A stretch of DNA of 64,000 nucleotides, from positions 62,001-126,000 of the forward strand of contig NZ_JACLZI010000044.1 in NCBI RefSeq assembly GCF_014280935.1, in the 5' to 3' direction. Source of the stretch: Aquibacillus kalidii (lineage in GTDB: Bacteria; Bacillota; Bacilli; Bacillales; Amphibacillaceae). Below, in pieces: positions 45,671 through 55,230 of this stretch; position 1 is the first letter of the stretch, and each line of letters begins with the position of its first letter. The notes under the pieces were generated by a model. The model had not been told where the DNA came from. It searched no databases and worked only from the letters and a program-made list of their open reading frames with translations. Position numbers and translations under genes: made by a program.

Positions 45671-46867
45671 TTAAATTATACGAGTCCTAACAACTTCATT
45701 GATCAGACTAATTTCATCTTCCAAACTAGGAATTATATCCTCCGTGACGTCATTTTCAATATCTACCATTGTATAGGCATATTCCCCACGACTTCTGTTA
45801 ACCATATCAGCTATATTAAGGCTAAAGCTTGATAATGCTGACGTAATTTGCCCTACCATATTGGGAACATTTTTATGAAATACAGCTAAGCGTGTTTTCC
45901 CTGTATAAGGAAGACAGGCATTGGGAAAATTTACAGAATGCTTAATATTTCCAGTTTCTAAAAAGTCCTTCACCTGACGAGCTGCCATAACAGCACAATT
46001 ATCCTCTGATTCCTTTGTGGATGCACCAAGGTGAGGTATCGCAATTACGTTTTCCATTTTCAATACATTTTCATTAGGGAAATCCGTAATATACTTACCT
46101 ACCTTGCCACTTTCAAGTGCCCCTTTGATATCTGTTTCGTTAACTAACTCACCACGTGAAAAATTTAAAATATGAACACCAGTCTTCATCAATTCAAATG
46201 TTTGTTTGTTGAACATGCCTGCCGTGTTATCTGTAAAGGGAACGTGTACAGTAATGTAATCCGCTTCAGAGAATAATTCCTCAATGGTCATTGCCCGTTG
46301 AACATGACTTGATAGGTTCCATGCTGTATCTACCGATATAAAAGGATCAAAACCGATTACATCCATCCCTAATGCAATAGCATCATTAGCTACTAATGCA
46401 CCAATCGCTCCCAATCCGATGATCCCTAACGTTTTCCCTTTCATTTCTTTCCCAACAAATTGTTTTTTCCCTGCTTCTACAAGTTTGGAAATGTTGTCCC
46501 CTTCGCCTTCTAGCGTTTTCGTCCAGGCAATACTATCAAAAAGGTTTCGAGAAGAAGCCATAATTGAAGTGAGTACAAGTTCTTTCACCGCATTTGCGTT
46601 GGCTCCAGGCGTGTTAAATACGACAATACCTTTTTCTGTACATGTTTCAATAGGAATATTATTAACCCCCGCACCTGCACGGGCAATAGCTTTTAAGCTA
46701 TTTCCAAATTCCATAGAATGCATATTAAAGCTACGCACCAAAATAGCTTCTGGATCTTCATTGTCACCGTCAATTGTATAATTATTTTTAAACACACTTA
46801 ATCCACTTTTAGAAATATTGTTTAAGGTTCTAACTGTTTTTTCTTTCTCTATTAACACTGTGCTCAT
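45671..46867 (-). CDS. serA: D-3-phosphoglycerate dehydrogenase with ACT domain
   Basis: A 398-residue short form of SerA. NAD-binding motif GKTLGIIGLGAIGALVANDAIALGMDV near 145, catalytic Arg in LNFSRGELVNE (about 228), Glu in the loop that follows, and His in VIAIPHLGASTKESE (about 278). A C-terminal ACT domain (about 320-398; VFHKNVPNMVGQITSALSSFSLNIADMV) gives serine feedback. It makes 3-phosphohydroxypyruvate, the first step to serine and so to glycine and one-carbon units. GAGGAGG precedes the ATG. The leader carries a ZTP riboswitch with a terminator, tying its expression to one-carbon/purine status. Confidence 0.93.
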   Translation of the reverse strand: MSTVLIEKEKTVRTLNNISKSGLSVFKNNYTIDGDNEDPEAILVRSFNMHSMEFGNSLKAIARAGAGVNNIPIETCTEKGIVVFNTPGANANAVKELVLTSIMASSRNLFDSIAWTKTLEGEGDNISKLVEAGKKQFVGKEMKGKTLGIIGLGAIGALVANDAIALGMDVIGFDPFISVDTAWNLSSHVQRAMTIEELFSEADYITVHVPFTDNTAGMFNKQTFELMKTGVHILNFSRGELVNETDIKGALESGKVGKYITDFPNENVLKMENVIAIPHLGASTKESEDNCAVMAARQVKDFLETGNIKHSVNFPNACLPYTGKTRLAVFHKNVPNMVGQITSALSSFSLNIADMVNRSRGEYAYTMVDIENDVTEDIIPSLEDEISLINEVVRTRII

Positions 46868-46981
46868 TTTTATATTCCTCCTCTAAATTGTCTAAGGCAA
46901 AGGCATAACAAGGCTTCCATCTGTCCATTCATCTAGTTTTCTAATCAAAATAGTTTCGACTATCCCTCCTAATAAACAGAA

Positions 46982-47074
46982 AGAGGTAAGGGATCATGAT
47001 CCCTTACCTCTGCCCAGGCGAACGGCTATGACACTAAGTGCTCCCTCGCGGTTTTCCGCGTTCGCCAGTCACAC
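46982..47074 (-). promoter_or_regulatory. ZTP (pfl) riboswitch with terminator, controlling serA
   Basis: On the minus strand the two conserved halves of the ZTP/ZMP aptamer are present: GUGACUGGCGAAC, a GCGG-AAAA-CCGC hairpin, GGGAGC, a variable linker, then GCCGUUCGCCUGGGCA. Directly after comes a perfect 30-base palindrome (46982-47011, arms AGAGGTAAGGGATC) followed by TTTCTGTTT, a terminator that begins at the aptamer's 3' edge. ZTP binding should stop the terminator from forming and let serA be read. The element ends about 110 bases before the serA start. Recognition is by motif from memory. Confidence 0.93.
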
Positions 47075-47078
47075 ATAG

Positions 47079-47550
47079 TCTTGTCTTTTTAATTTGTAGA
47101 AAGGTATTGCAATAATTGAGCAGCTTTCCAATCTCAATACTTGTTGTATGAAATCTCTAGAATATATCAAAAAAGGCCTAAGAGATATAGTGCTCCTACC
47201 CTCTAGACCGACTTGGTTAAAGTATCCTATTTCACTCAAAGCAGAGCCCAAAATTAAGGGTTCCGTCAAATACTTTAATCGTAGTCCAGTTCTTGTAGTG
47301 GGAACTTGGTAGAGACACTCAGACCATATTACTGAATATATACGAGTAAATATTTAAATTGTATATGGATAATATAGCAAAGAACATGATTTAAATCAAC
47401 TATAACTTAATATTAAACGCAAAAAACATATAATCGTTCGCCTTTAAGTACACTTTGAAATAACTTACACCTCATAATAGTCGTTTTTCACTTCAGTGTT
47501 ACTTTATATTTTCAGAGATGGAATTCTAACATTAGATTAGATTTTAACGT
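47079..47550. other. intergenic region, serA promoter side
   Basis: About 470 bases between the riboswitch and the DUF305 remnant. A 66-codon frame on the minus strand (47069-47269) runs into the riboswitch and has no ribosome site, so it is not called. The serA promoter should lie here on the minus strand; I see no other feature. Confidence 0.5.
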
Positions 47551-47763
47551 GTGGGAATGATAAGGACTGTTGAAGACACAGCATGGATGAAAGCAATGAT
47601 TCCACATCATTCTATCGCAATATTAACAAGTGAACGAGCAAACCTCTCTGATCCCCGAGTCGAAAAACTTGCCGAAGAAATTATTGAATCGCAACGTAAA
47701 GAGATTGGGGAAATAAAGCAGCTTATTCTAGACTTAGAGGCAGAGCAATTAGCCAATCCCTAA
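47551..47763 (+). pseudogene. DUF305 domain remnant
   Basis: 70 codons match the C-terminal part of DUF305 proteins: DTAWMKAMIPHHSIAILTSE carries the conserved Met-x2-Met-x2-His-His pattern, and DPRVEKLAEEIIESQRKEI follows. Complete family members have a signal or membrane N-terminus and a first half-domain; here both are missing, and the frame opens at a GTG without any ribosome site. It is probably the 3' end of a decayed gene, though a small intact protein cannot be excluded. Confidence 0.6.
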
Positions 47764-47932
47764 CTCCATGATAAGCAGTACATTAAGAACGAAGGAAGCC
47801 TCATTTGTTACACTCGTTCTTGATTTTATTATTAAACTCACTTCTATACTTCCAGGGTTAATCCATCCCACTTTAACCCTTGTTTGTTAAGACAGAATCC
47901 TTTTCTTATGACAAAGGGCATTAATGACATTG

Positions 47933-49030
47933 TCACTTTGCATTTTTTATCTTCTTTTTCATAAAAAAACCAATGATCCACATAAACCCTATTATTCCGA
48001 GAGTGATGGATAATGAATAAGTTACCCATGAATTTTCCAGAATCCCCATAGCACGGTTATGATTCAAAACTACCCAATAACCGTATGCTCCCATGATGAT
48101 GGCACTTGGTAGGATTGCAGGATGATATTTTTTAGAACCAAATAACTTAGAAAAACATACAGAGGCACATAATAGTGCTATTGTAATTTGGGTTAAAACC
48201 GAAATACCAAAAAAAGCAATCATCACCATTTCATATCTATGCAGAAAAAAACCAATGTGGGCGCTTCGAGCCATTTGCATACAGGCAACCAAATATTGTG
48301 AAGTAACTTGAGAGGTTAACACACCTGTTTCTAAAATTGGCCACATCACCACAAATATGAGAGAGAAGATTACACCAAACATACTAGATCTCCTCCACCC
48401 CTCATCATTGTTTACTGTTGGTAAAATAACCAGGCACATCATCATCACGATAGACCAATCAGCTAGGTGATGTCTACTAGCAAGAATAGGACTAGTTATA
48501 CCAAATTCAAAGACAGGAAGTAATTCACGGATATCAAAGTCCTCAAGTGAACCTATAATGAGAAGAGTATTTAATAAAATAATGCAAAAAAGACCTATTA
48601 GCGAAATTCGAGCAATTACTTCTATTCCAAAGTAAACTGCATAGGAGCCAACAATTACTGCTACTACAATAAAAAGGATGACAGGTGCGTCGGGTAAGAA
48701 AAAATCTTTCAAATGATAGACAAAGGTAACCATAATTGGACCAAAAGAAAGCACAAAATATATAAACATAATTAGAGAGACAAGTTTGGAGAACAACGGG
48801 CCAAATAAAACTTTACTATGATCAATAATATCTAATTCCGGAATACGCTGAATCACAACTACCAGTAACCAAAATATAAGGAGAGCGAGCAAAGTAGCGA
48901 CTAGTGTTGATATCCACATATCGCTCCCTACTTCTCTAGCAATACTTCCTTGTGTAATCCCTATTGCCTTTGGATAAAGCATATTAATTATTAAGGCCAT
49001 ATACATGCCATTTGTTATTTTATATTTCAT
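47933..49030 (-). CDS. gerAB: spore germination permease, GerAB type
   Basis: A 365-residue membrane protein with ten hydrophobic segments of the APC/GerAB family; MYMALIINMLYPKAIGITQGSIAREVG at the N-terminus is the family signature. In the inner membrane of the spore the B subunit binds the germinant. Its start overlaps the stop of the GerAC gene by 4 bases. Gene order here is A-C-B, one of the usual variants. The germinant (amino acid, sugar or nucleoside) cannot be read from sequence. The symbol denotes the family. Confidence 0.9.
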   Translation of the reverse strand: MKYKITNGMYMALIINMLYPKAIGITQGSIAREVGSDMWISTLVATLLALLIFWLLVVVIQRIPELDIIDHSKVLFGPLFSKLVSLIMFIYFVLSFGPIMVTFVYHLKDFFLPDAPVILFIVVAVIVGSYAVYFGIEVIARISLIGLFCIILLNTLLIIGSLEDFDIRELLPVFEFGITSPILASRHHLADWSIVMMMCLVILPTVNNDEGWRRSSMFGVIFSLIFVVMWPILETGVLTSQVTSQYLVACMQMARSAHIGFFLHRYEMVMIAFFGISVLTQITIALLCASVCFSKLFGSKKYHPAILPSAIIMGAYGYWVVLNHNRAMGILENSWVTYSLSITLGIIGFMWIIGFFMKKKIKNAK

Positions 49031-50247
49031 TGATCAACCTTCTTACCCGAAGTAGTTGGTTTAAATAAAAGCGCACCACTTTTAAGTTTCACATCCATAT
49101 TTAGATGAATAGCAGCTTTTTCAAAATGTGAATTCCAATTATTTCGAAGTTCCTTCCATTCACTTGGATGCTCGTTATTAAAAACATTACCAGCCTCCAA
49201 AATATCCACACCAAATTCATTCTGAACTTTATCTAACATGTTCGTTACATCACTTTTTAATTCATTTTCTATATCTGTCTCCAACTCAGCAATTTTATCA
49301 TCATCATCAAATCCAATAGTACAATCCGTTTCGACTAATTTGGCAGTTGTTCTCACTGTTAAAGTAAATTCTGGCTTTCCATTCTTATAATCTGGCGTAA
49401 CTTTCAATGTTTCGTGGACCAATTCAAATGTAGAGAATTTGCTCTCATCGTCTTGACACTTTACAATTCCAACACCTGATTTAACATCTTCTACAAATAA
49501 TAGGAGTGAACGTGTTTCCTTCGCAGACAATGTCCCAATCAATTTATCTCCCTTAAACACACCTGTTCCAGCAAGTGTTATATTTTTCTGCTTTTCACCT
49601 TGTTCTGGTTGTTTGTTCGATATTTCATTACTTTCTAACTTTAATCGGGCCAAGTAAAGCTCTGTACTATCACTTAAGTAGGCTGCATGCAGGTCTATCA
49701 TCTGCGTTCTCGGTGCGGAACGAGTGATTTTACTATATCGAAATAAACCATCAATAGATTGTCCTGGTATAACTTCAAGTCCTGTCAATGATGATACTAA
49801 TTCACTGGCATTATCAGGAGTGACAGCAACCCACGTACGCATCCGTAATTCCGGGTTTCGTATAAAAAAGTCTATTATGTCCTTAATCCCATTCTTAGCA
49901 AGATCCTCATTGATTACAATCACATAAGAGTGAGCCCAGAAAATTCGTCTGGAAGAAGCGCTACCTAATTTTCTAATCGCACCAAAAATAGATTTATCAG
50001 TAGCTGATATAGTCCATATTGGTTCACCTGTTTGACCTGAGGGAGCACCTGTTTGACCTCTTGCATCTGCTGGTCTAGCAATTTGGGCGGTGACTTTCAC
50101 ATGCTGTTCACCATTTTCAGCCTCTACTAGATCTAATCCAACCCCCATTACCATCGCAAGGTCATCTATTTCCCTTTTACCTACACAACTAGTCAAGATA
50201 AGTAAACAGGCTAACATAAATCCCGTTCTCCAAAAGTACCTTGCCAT
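49027..50247 (-). CDS. gerAC: spore germination lipoprotein, GerAC type
   Basis: About 406 residues. Signal peptide with lipobox LTSC near residue 20, then VGKREIDDLAMVMGVGLDL, the GerAC signature (C-G-x-R-E-I-D), and the three-domain GerAC body, with C-terminal DVTNMLDKVQNEFGVDILEAGNVF. The C subunit is an outer-face lipoprotein needed for the receptor to work. The ATG at 50247 (MARYFW) is preferred because AAGGAG lies 10 bases before it and the earlier TTG abuts that site. It follows the A-subunit gene by about 25 bases. Confidence 0.92.
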   Translation of the reverse strand: MARYFWRTGFMLACLLILTSCVGKREIDDLAMVMGVGLDLVEAENGEQHVKVTAQIARPADARGQTGAPSGQTGEPIWTISATDKSIFGAIRKLGSASSRRIFWAHSYVIVINEDLAKNGIKDIIDFFIRNPELRMRTWVAVTPDNASELVSSLTGLEVIPGQSIDGLFRYSKITRSAPRTQMIDLHAAYLSDSTELYLARLKLESNEISNKQPEQGEKQKNITLAGTGVFKGDKLIGTLSAKETRSLLLFVEDVKSGVGIVKCQDDESKFSTFELVHETLKVTPDYKNGKPEFTLTVRTTAKLVETDCTIGFDDDDKIAELETDIENELKSDVTNMLDKVQNEFGVDILEAGNVFNNEHPSEWKELRNNWNSHFEKAAIHLNMDVKLKSGALLFKPTTSGKKVDQ

Positions 50248-50272
50248 AGAACACAATCTCCTTACAGCCTAA

Positions 50273-51973
50273 TCATTTTCTATTATCTTGATCATTCTTA
50301 TTTTTACTTGCTACTAAATCAGCTAGTTTTATTGTTTTTCTTTGCTTGCGACCTCTTTTACTATTATCATCTGCTTTTTCATGACTAATGTACTTACCAG
50401 CCTCTATCACACTACTACTTCCTTTATTACTATTCTCTTCCTCCTGAGGTGGTGTTGGTTTTTTTGTAGCCTGACGCACCCCTTTTCCTGAGGCAAGCTG
50501 CGGTCTTCTGTTCATTCCCCACCAAGGAAAACGTACGACGAAATCTTTTTGGTCCGAAGGCTTAAATGGAGTAGCAGGTGCTAAATACGATTCACCAAAT
50601 GATCTAATTGACACAGCGTGAATTGCTAGAATAAAAAACATTCCAATAAAGCCTAGTAAGCCCAACGTACCGGATGCAATCAGTAAAGGAAAACGAGTTA
50701 ATCGAATAGAATAGGCCGCTGAAAAATTTGGGATAGCAAAGGAGCTAATTCCTGTAAGTGCCACAATAATTACCATAAACGGAGATACGACCCCAGCTTG
50801 AACTGCCGCTTGCCCTATAATAAGAGAACCTACAATACTAACTGCTTGACCAATCGGCTTTGGCATTCGTAAACCAGCTTCCCTCATAAGTTCAAAAATA
50901 ATTTCCATTACAATTGCTTCAAATAAGACTGGAAATGGGATTACCTCACGTCCAGATGCAATAGTTAGTGCAAGTGCTGTTGGTATCATTTCTTGGTGAA
51001 AACTAGTTAATAAAACATAGATAGAAGGTAGTGTTAGACTAATAATAAAAGCAACATAACGTACCCACCTAATAAATGTTCCAGTCAAGTAATGTAAATA
51101 GTAATCGTCACTCGCTTGTAAAAAGTCCCAGAAGTTCACAGGAACAACAAGCACAAATGGAGTGTTGTCTACGAATATAGCTACTCGTCCCTCTAACAGC
51201 GCTGCGGCCACTTTATCTGGACGCTCTGTATTCATTACGGTTGAAAAAGGGGAATAAGGGGCATCTCTTATTAATTCCTCAATATAATTACTTTCTAATA
51301 TTCCATCAATATTGATTTTGTTAAGCCTCTGTTTAACCTCTTCCACTAACCCTTTCTTTACGACACCACTAATGTAGGAAATATTAATCGTAGTTTGTGT
51401 TGATGTTCCGACCTTAAGTCCTTCCATCTTAAGTCTCACATCTTTAATTCTACGTCTAACAAGTGCTGTATTAGTCCGGATATCCTCCGTAAAGCCATCT
51501 CGTGGACCACGTACGACTTGCTCTGACATTGGCTCTTCTACAGCCCGTTTATCTCCACCCTTAGACGAGACACAAAGTCCTTGATCTGATTGATCTATGA
51601 TACATAGGCAATCACCATTTAATATTGCAGTAATCCCATCCCTAATATTGCTACAAACCATAACCGAGGAATTATGTGATAGATGTTTTTGGATAGATTC
51701 AGCCAACTCTTTGTTGCTACTTTCTTGATTCTCGGTTGCTTTATTAGCTGACCGATAGCTCATTAAGTCATGTAGTGTTGAATCTATCTTATTTGCATTA
51801 ACTATTCCTTCTAAATAAAACATTATGCACTTAATCTCTTGTTGGAATTGTAAGTAAAAAGTACGTATCACTAAGTCATCATTATCTTCTAATAGACTAT
51901 TAATTGTATTTATATTGGCATCTATATTTTCAGAAAGTTGTTGTTTCATTTTTAATTCAAGGTTCGTTGGCAT
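50273..51973 (-). CDS. gerAA: spore germination receptor subunit, GerAA type
   Basis: A 566-residue protein: soluble N-terminal domain (about 1-290), membrane region of about five helices (about 310-480; GREVIPFPVLFEAIVMEIIFELMREAG and GSLIIGQAAVQAGVVSPFMVI are hallmarks), and a basic C-terminal tail. VRGPRDGFTEDIRTNTALVRRRI near 160 is the conserved N-domain motif. The A subunits assemble into the ion channel opened by germinant binding. It is first in the operon and shows that the organism makes endospores. The tail (RGRKQRKTIKLADLVASK) is long and basic. Confidence 0.94.
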   Translation of the reverse strand: MPTNLELKMKQQLSENIDANINTINSLLEDNDDLVIRTFYLQFQQEIKCIMFYLEGIVNANKIDSTLHDLMSYRSANKATENQESSNKELAESIQKHLSHNSSVMVCSNIRDGITAILNGDCLCIIDQSDQGLCVSSKGGDKRAVEEPMSEQVVRGPRDGFTEDIRTNTALVRRRIKDVRLKMEGLKVGTSTQTTINISYISGVVKKGLVEEVKQRLNKINIDGILESNYIEELIRDAPYSPFSTVMNTERPDKVAAALLEGRVAIFVDNTPFVLVVPVNFWDFLQASDDYYLHYLTGTFIRWVRYVAFIISLTLPSIYVLLTSFHQEMIPTALALTIASGREVIPFPVLFEAIVMEIIFELMREAGLRMPKPIGQAVSIVGSLIIGQAAVQAGVVSPFMVIIVALTGISSFAIPNFSAAYSIRLTRFPLLIASGTLGLLGFIGMFFILAIHAVSIRSFGESYLAPATPFKPSDQKDFVVRFPWWGMNRRPQLASGKGVRQATKKPTPPQEEENSNKGSSSVIEAGKYISHEKADDNSKRGRKQRKTIKLADLVASKNKNDQDNRK

Positions 51974-52111
51974 TCGCTTTCTCCTTTATAAAGATACCTT
52001 CTTTATTGAATATTGCCCAAATCGTATCAATATATAACCATATTGAATAAAGCTTAATATTATTGGTCAGTATTGTGATAGTTCATTTAAACGGAGAAGG
52101 GGTGAAAAGAA

Positions 52112-52294
52112 GTGAACTTTTATCATTTTTGGGCTTATGAGAAGATACTAAATACCGAATGGTTCATCTGGACAATTGTGTTGTTAGTTTTCTTTTTAAA
52201 TTTTGTCTCTGGAATCTTAATATGGTTCACTATGAGTGGGAAATCTCTAAAACTAGATTTCAAAAAAAGAAAAGAAGAAGATTCAAATAAATAG
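52112..52294 (+). CDS. small single-span membrane protein
   Basis: A 60-residue protein that I do not recognise. One membrane helix (about 17-41, WFIWTIVLLVFFLNFVSGI) and a highly charged C-terminal tail (LDFKKRKEEDSNK). It starts at a GTG, 9 bases after AAGGGG, and is divergent from the germination operon, 138 bases from the GerAA start. It may have a role in the spore or membrane, but nothing in the sequence shows it. It does not have the two helices expected of GerD-type small receptor subunits. Confidence 0.6.
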   Translation: MNFYHFWAYEKILNTEWFIWTIVLLVFFLNFVSGILIWFTMSGKSLKLDFKKRKEEDSNK

Positions 52295-52325
52295 GCAAAA
52301 CTTATTAGTTGTCTCGTAATTTTTC

Positions 52326-52357
52326 AAAAAAACAAGGCACTATCTATTGATAGCACC
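52326..52357 (-). terminator. terminator after the GH3 gene
   Basis: On the minus strand GGTGCTATC-AATA-GATAGTGCC (two G-T pairs) is followed by TTGTTTTTTT. It is 44 bases past the GH3 stop and may also end the small plus-strand gene. Confidence 0.85.
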
Positions 52358-52400
52358 TCGCTCAGCATTCTATTCACTTATAAATTTCCCGATAAGTTCC

Positions 52401-55187
52401 TTATACTTTTTTAAATTCAACCCATTCCACTTGCATACCTGGTTTAACAAAGTCTAGTTTCAACTCATATAGACCTTCTTCTAACTCAATCTTTACAAGC
52501 TTCTGCTTAATCCATCTACCATCTGTCCCATTGGTTTGTATCGTTGTCACTAATTGATCGTTTAAAGTTAGATTACAAGCTGTTTGGGCTAGATTAGTGT
52601 CTGGTGACATAATCTTCACAATAATTCTATATTCACCTGCATGATCTACTTTTATATAAGTAGGTTTAGTTGAAGTGGTACTCACTTGTTCATTTCCTGA
52701 CAAACTTTGTACATCTGTTTGTTCGAGAGTTGGATTTGCCTGGAACTTCTTAACCGTTTCATTTAATTCTTGTTTTCTAGAAAACACTGGTGCTTGCATT
52801 AAAAAGTTACAAATATTTATAGCGGATCGCTGCAACTCTCCACGAGTTAAGCTGCCATCTTCTAAAGATTTAAGTGTATTGTCTTCAGAAGAGTTAATTT
52901 CTGCTCCATAATTGTTAACCACCATATATAAATCATTTTGAGCACGAACCATGAAGTTTGTGTTTTTCGTATCAGATGGTCCACCTTTTATCGTATCATT
53001 CATTTTTGCCCACCAGTCTGTCATTACAATTCCTTGATAACCCCATTCCTGACGAAGAACAGTTGTATTCAAATCATAGTTAGAGGCAGACCAATGACCA
53101 TTGATCGGGTTATAAGATGTCATAATCCCTTTCGCTCCACCATGTTTTACTGCCATTTCAAATCCTTTCAAATAGATTTCTCGTAGGGCACGTTCTGAAA
53201 CGACAGCATCTACCGTATGACGCTCATGCTCTTGACTATTACATGCAAAATGTTTAAGTGTAGCGTTTGATCCTCCTTTTACAATACCGCGAGCGTTGAC
53301 TGTTGCGAATGCACCTGTTATAAGTGGGTCTTCTGAGAAATATTCAAAATTACGGCCATTTAACGGGCTTCTTCTAATATTCAAACCAGGTCCTAATAAC
53401 ATATCAATGTTGTTACTAACAAGTTCTTTCCCTTCCAAACAATAAAGTTCTTCTACCAAGTCGACATCCCATGTGGCAGCTAGTAAAGTTCCAATTGGTA
53501 CTTGTGTTGCTTTATGACCACTATCCATTCTAATACCTGAAGGACCATCCGCTGTACACCCGATCGGAATACCGTAATTAAACAGACTATCACTGACTCC
53601 ACCAAATGCCGATGCTGTTCCTGGTGTAACCAAAGGACTACTCATTCCTTCTCCTCGAACAATAGTAGCAAGCTCTTCATCACTTAACTGGGCAATAAAT
53701 GTTTCCATACTGACCTTCTTATCATAGACATCTTTTAGCGTGTAACCCTGGTTACCTGTTTGTTCCAATGTTTGAGGAAGGTTCTTATTAATTCGCTCTG
53801 CTAAAGAAATCGTTTGTTTCGGCACCTCAACATATGTTAAATCATACGTTCCATCATCCTTCTGATTCCCTGGTTTCATTCTTGTAAAACTTTCAGTCGG
53901 GGCTAATGCTTCTTGTAATTGTTCAACCACACGAATATTTTCTAGTTCATAACCACTTTTCCCTTCAACAGCTACCTGATCTACTAGTTTCACACTCGTT
54001 CCAACAAAAATATTATAAAACCCACTTTCTAACACATAGGCTGATCGATAACCAGTCACCCCACTATCATCATAGGAAGCCATACTGTTAACAGGAAAAC
54101 GAAGCATTAGTGTTTCACTTTCCCCAGGATCTAACAAATTCGTTTTCGCAAATGCTGCTAATACTTTTCGTGGCTGCCCTAGTTGACCTTGTGGTGCCTC
54201 ATAATAGACCTGAACAACTTCTTTCCCTGGATAAATATCCCCTTTGTTTTTAACGAAAACTTCTAGCTCTATATACTGCTCTTCACCTTTTGTAACAATC
54301 GTTGCTTCTCCCGATTCAATTGCAAAATCTGTATAAGATAAACCGTAACCAAATTCAAATTGAACCTTTTCCGGACAAAATGTCTCAAAATATCGGTAGC
54401 CTACATAGATATCTTCCTTGTAATAGTTAGCACTCTTATTTCCATGATTACTTGTAGAAGGATAATCTTGAATCGAATAAGCGATTGTATCGGTTAACTT
54501 CCCACTAGGAGTTACATCCCCTACTAATACATCCGCAGCAGCATTTCCTCCTTCCATCCCTCCATGCCAAACATAGATGACACTTTGTATTGGATTCTCT
54601 ATCTCTTCATCATTTAACCAATCCATATCGATAATATTCGATACATTTAAGACTACAGCGACTTGTGTAAAGTGCCTACTAACGATTTTAATCATATTTT
54701 TCTCTTCAGAAGTTAACTGATAACTGCCTTCTTCGTCTGCGTTGTCTTGGTCCTCTCCGGCAGTCCGGCCTATTACAATAATCGCCTTATCTGATTTACC
54801 CCTCGCATTTAAAACGCTTTCATTTGTTAGCGGCATTTCCTTCTGATGCCATGGCTCTGCGGCCCATCCGCCACCACCATCATCAAACGGATTTTCTTCA
54901 ATCCATTGTTCATACATGACCGCAAGCTCTTCATTCACTATAATTTTATTTTTACTTCTGAGGCCTTCTATTAGATTAGTCGTATATTCTACATTTACAC
55001 TTCCACCTGACCCCGTACCACTTCGGTAATAATTAATTTGTGTTCTTCCAAAGACAGAAACACTCTCCCCTTCTTTAATAGGGAGCACCTTGCCTTCGTT
55101 TTTTAATAACACGGCGCCTTCTGCTGCTACCTTTCTACTAAATTCTGCGAATCCCTTTAATGGGATTCCAATTTTATCGTTGCTCAT
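52401..55187 (-). CDS. GH3 beta-glucosidase with permuted domain order
   Basis: A 928-residue enzyme in which the usual order is reversed. The GH3 C-terminal alpha/beta sandwich comes first (about 10-285; RKVAAEGAVLLKNEGKVLP), then a fibronectin-III-like domain (about 305-400), then the GH3 TIM barrel (about 490-790) with nucleophile D724 in GIVMTDWWAK and substrate-binding KHFACNSQE. A C-terminal beta domain (about 840-928, HAGEYRIIVKIMSPDT) resembles CBM6-like modules. Permuted enzymes of this kind are known from Ruminococcus and Butyrivibrio. No signal peptide. It would release glucose from beta-glucosides such as the xyloglucan backbone after xylose removal. Monocistronic, with a cre-like site 44 bases upstream. 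Confidence 0.92.
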   Translation of the reverse strand: MSNDKIGIPLKGFAEFSRKVAAEGAVLLKNEGKVLPIKEGESVSVFGRTQINYYRSGTGSGGSVNVEYTTNLIEGLRSKNKIIVNEELAVMYEQWIEENPFDDGGGGWAAEPWHQKEMPLTNESVLNARGKSDKAIIVIGRTAGEDQDNADEEGSYQLTSEEKNMIKIVSRHFTQVAVVLNVSNIIDMDWLNDEEIENPIQSVIYVWHGGMEGGNAAADVLVGDVTPSGKLTDTIAYSIQDYPSTSNHGNKSANYYKEDIYVGYRYFETFCPEKVQFEFGYGLSYTDFAIESGEATIVTKGEEQYIELEVFVKNKGDIYPGKEVVQVYYEAPQGQLGQPRKVLAAFAKTNLLDPGESETLMLRFPVNSMASYDDSGVTGYRSAYVLESGFYNIFVGTSVKLVDQVAVEGKSGYELENIRVVEQLQEALAPTESFTRMKPGNQKDDGTYDLTYVEVPKQTISLAERINKNLPQTLEQTGNQGYTLKDVYDKKVSMETFIAQLSDEELATIVRGEGMSSPLVTPGTASAFGGVSDSLFNYGIPIGCTADGPSGIRMDSGHKATQVPIGTLLAATWDVDLVEELYCLEGKELVSNNIDMLLGPGLNIRRSPLNGRNFEYFSEDPLITGAFATVNARGIVKGGSNATLKHFACNSQEHERHTVDAVVSERALREIYLKGFEMAVKHGGAKGIMTSYNPINGHWSASNYDLNTTVLRQEWGYQGIVMTDWWAKMNDTIKGGPSDTKNTNFMVRAQNDLYMVVNNYGAEINSSEDNTLKSLEDGSLTRGELQRSAINICNFLMQAPVFSRKQELNETVKKFQANPTLEQTDVQSLSGNEQVSTTSTKPTYIKVDHAGEYRIIVKIMSPDTNLAQTACNLTLNDQLVTTIQTNGTDGRWIKQKLVKIELEEGLYELKLDFVKPGMQVEWVEFKKV

Positions 55188-55230
55188 TTGTCCATCTCCT
55201 CTATTAGTATGTATATATTTCCATTTTAAC

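Noticed and set aside
47069-47269. 66-codon minus-strand frame upstream of serA
   Set aside because: No ribosome site, no family likeness, and its end runs into the ZTP aptamer.
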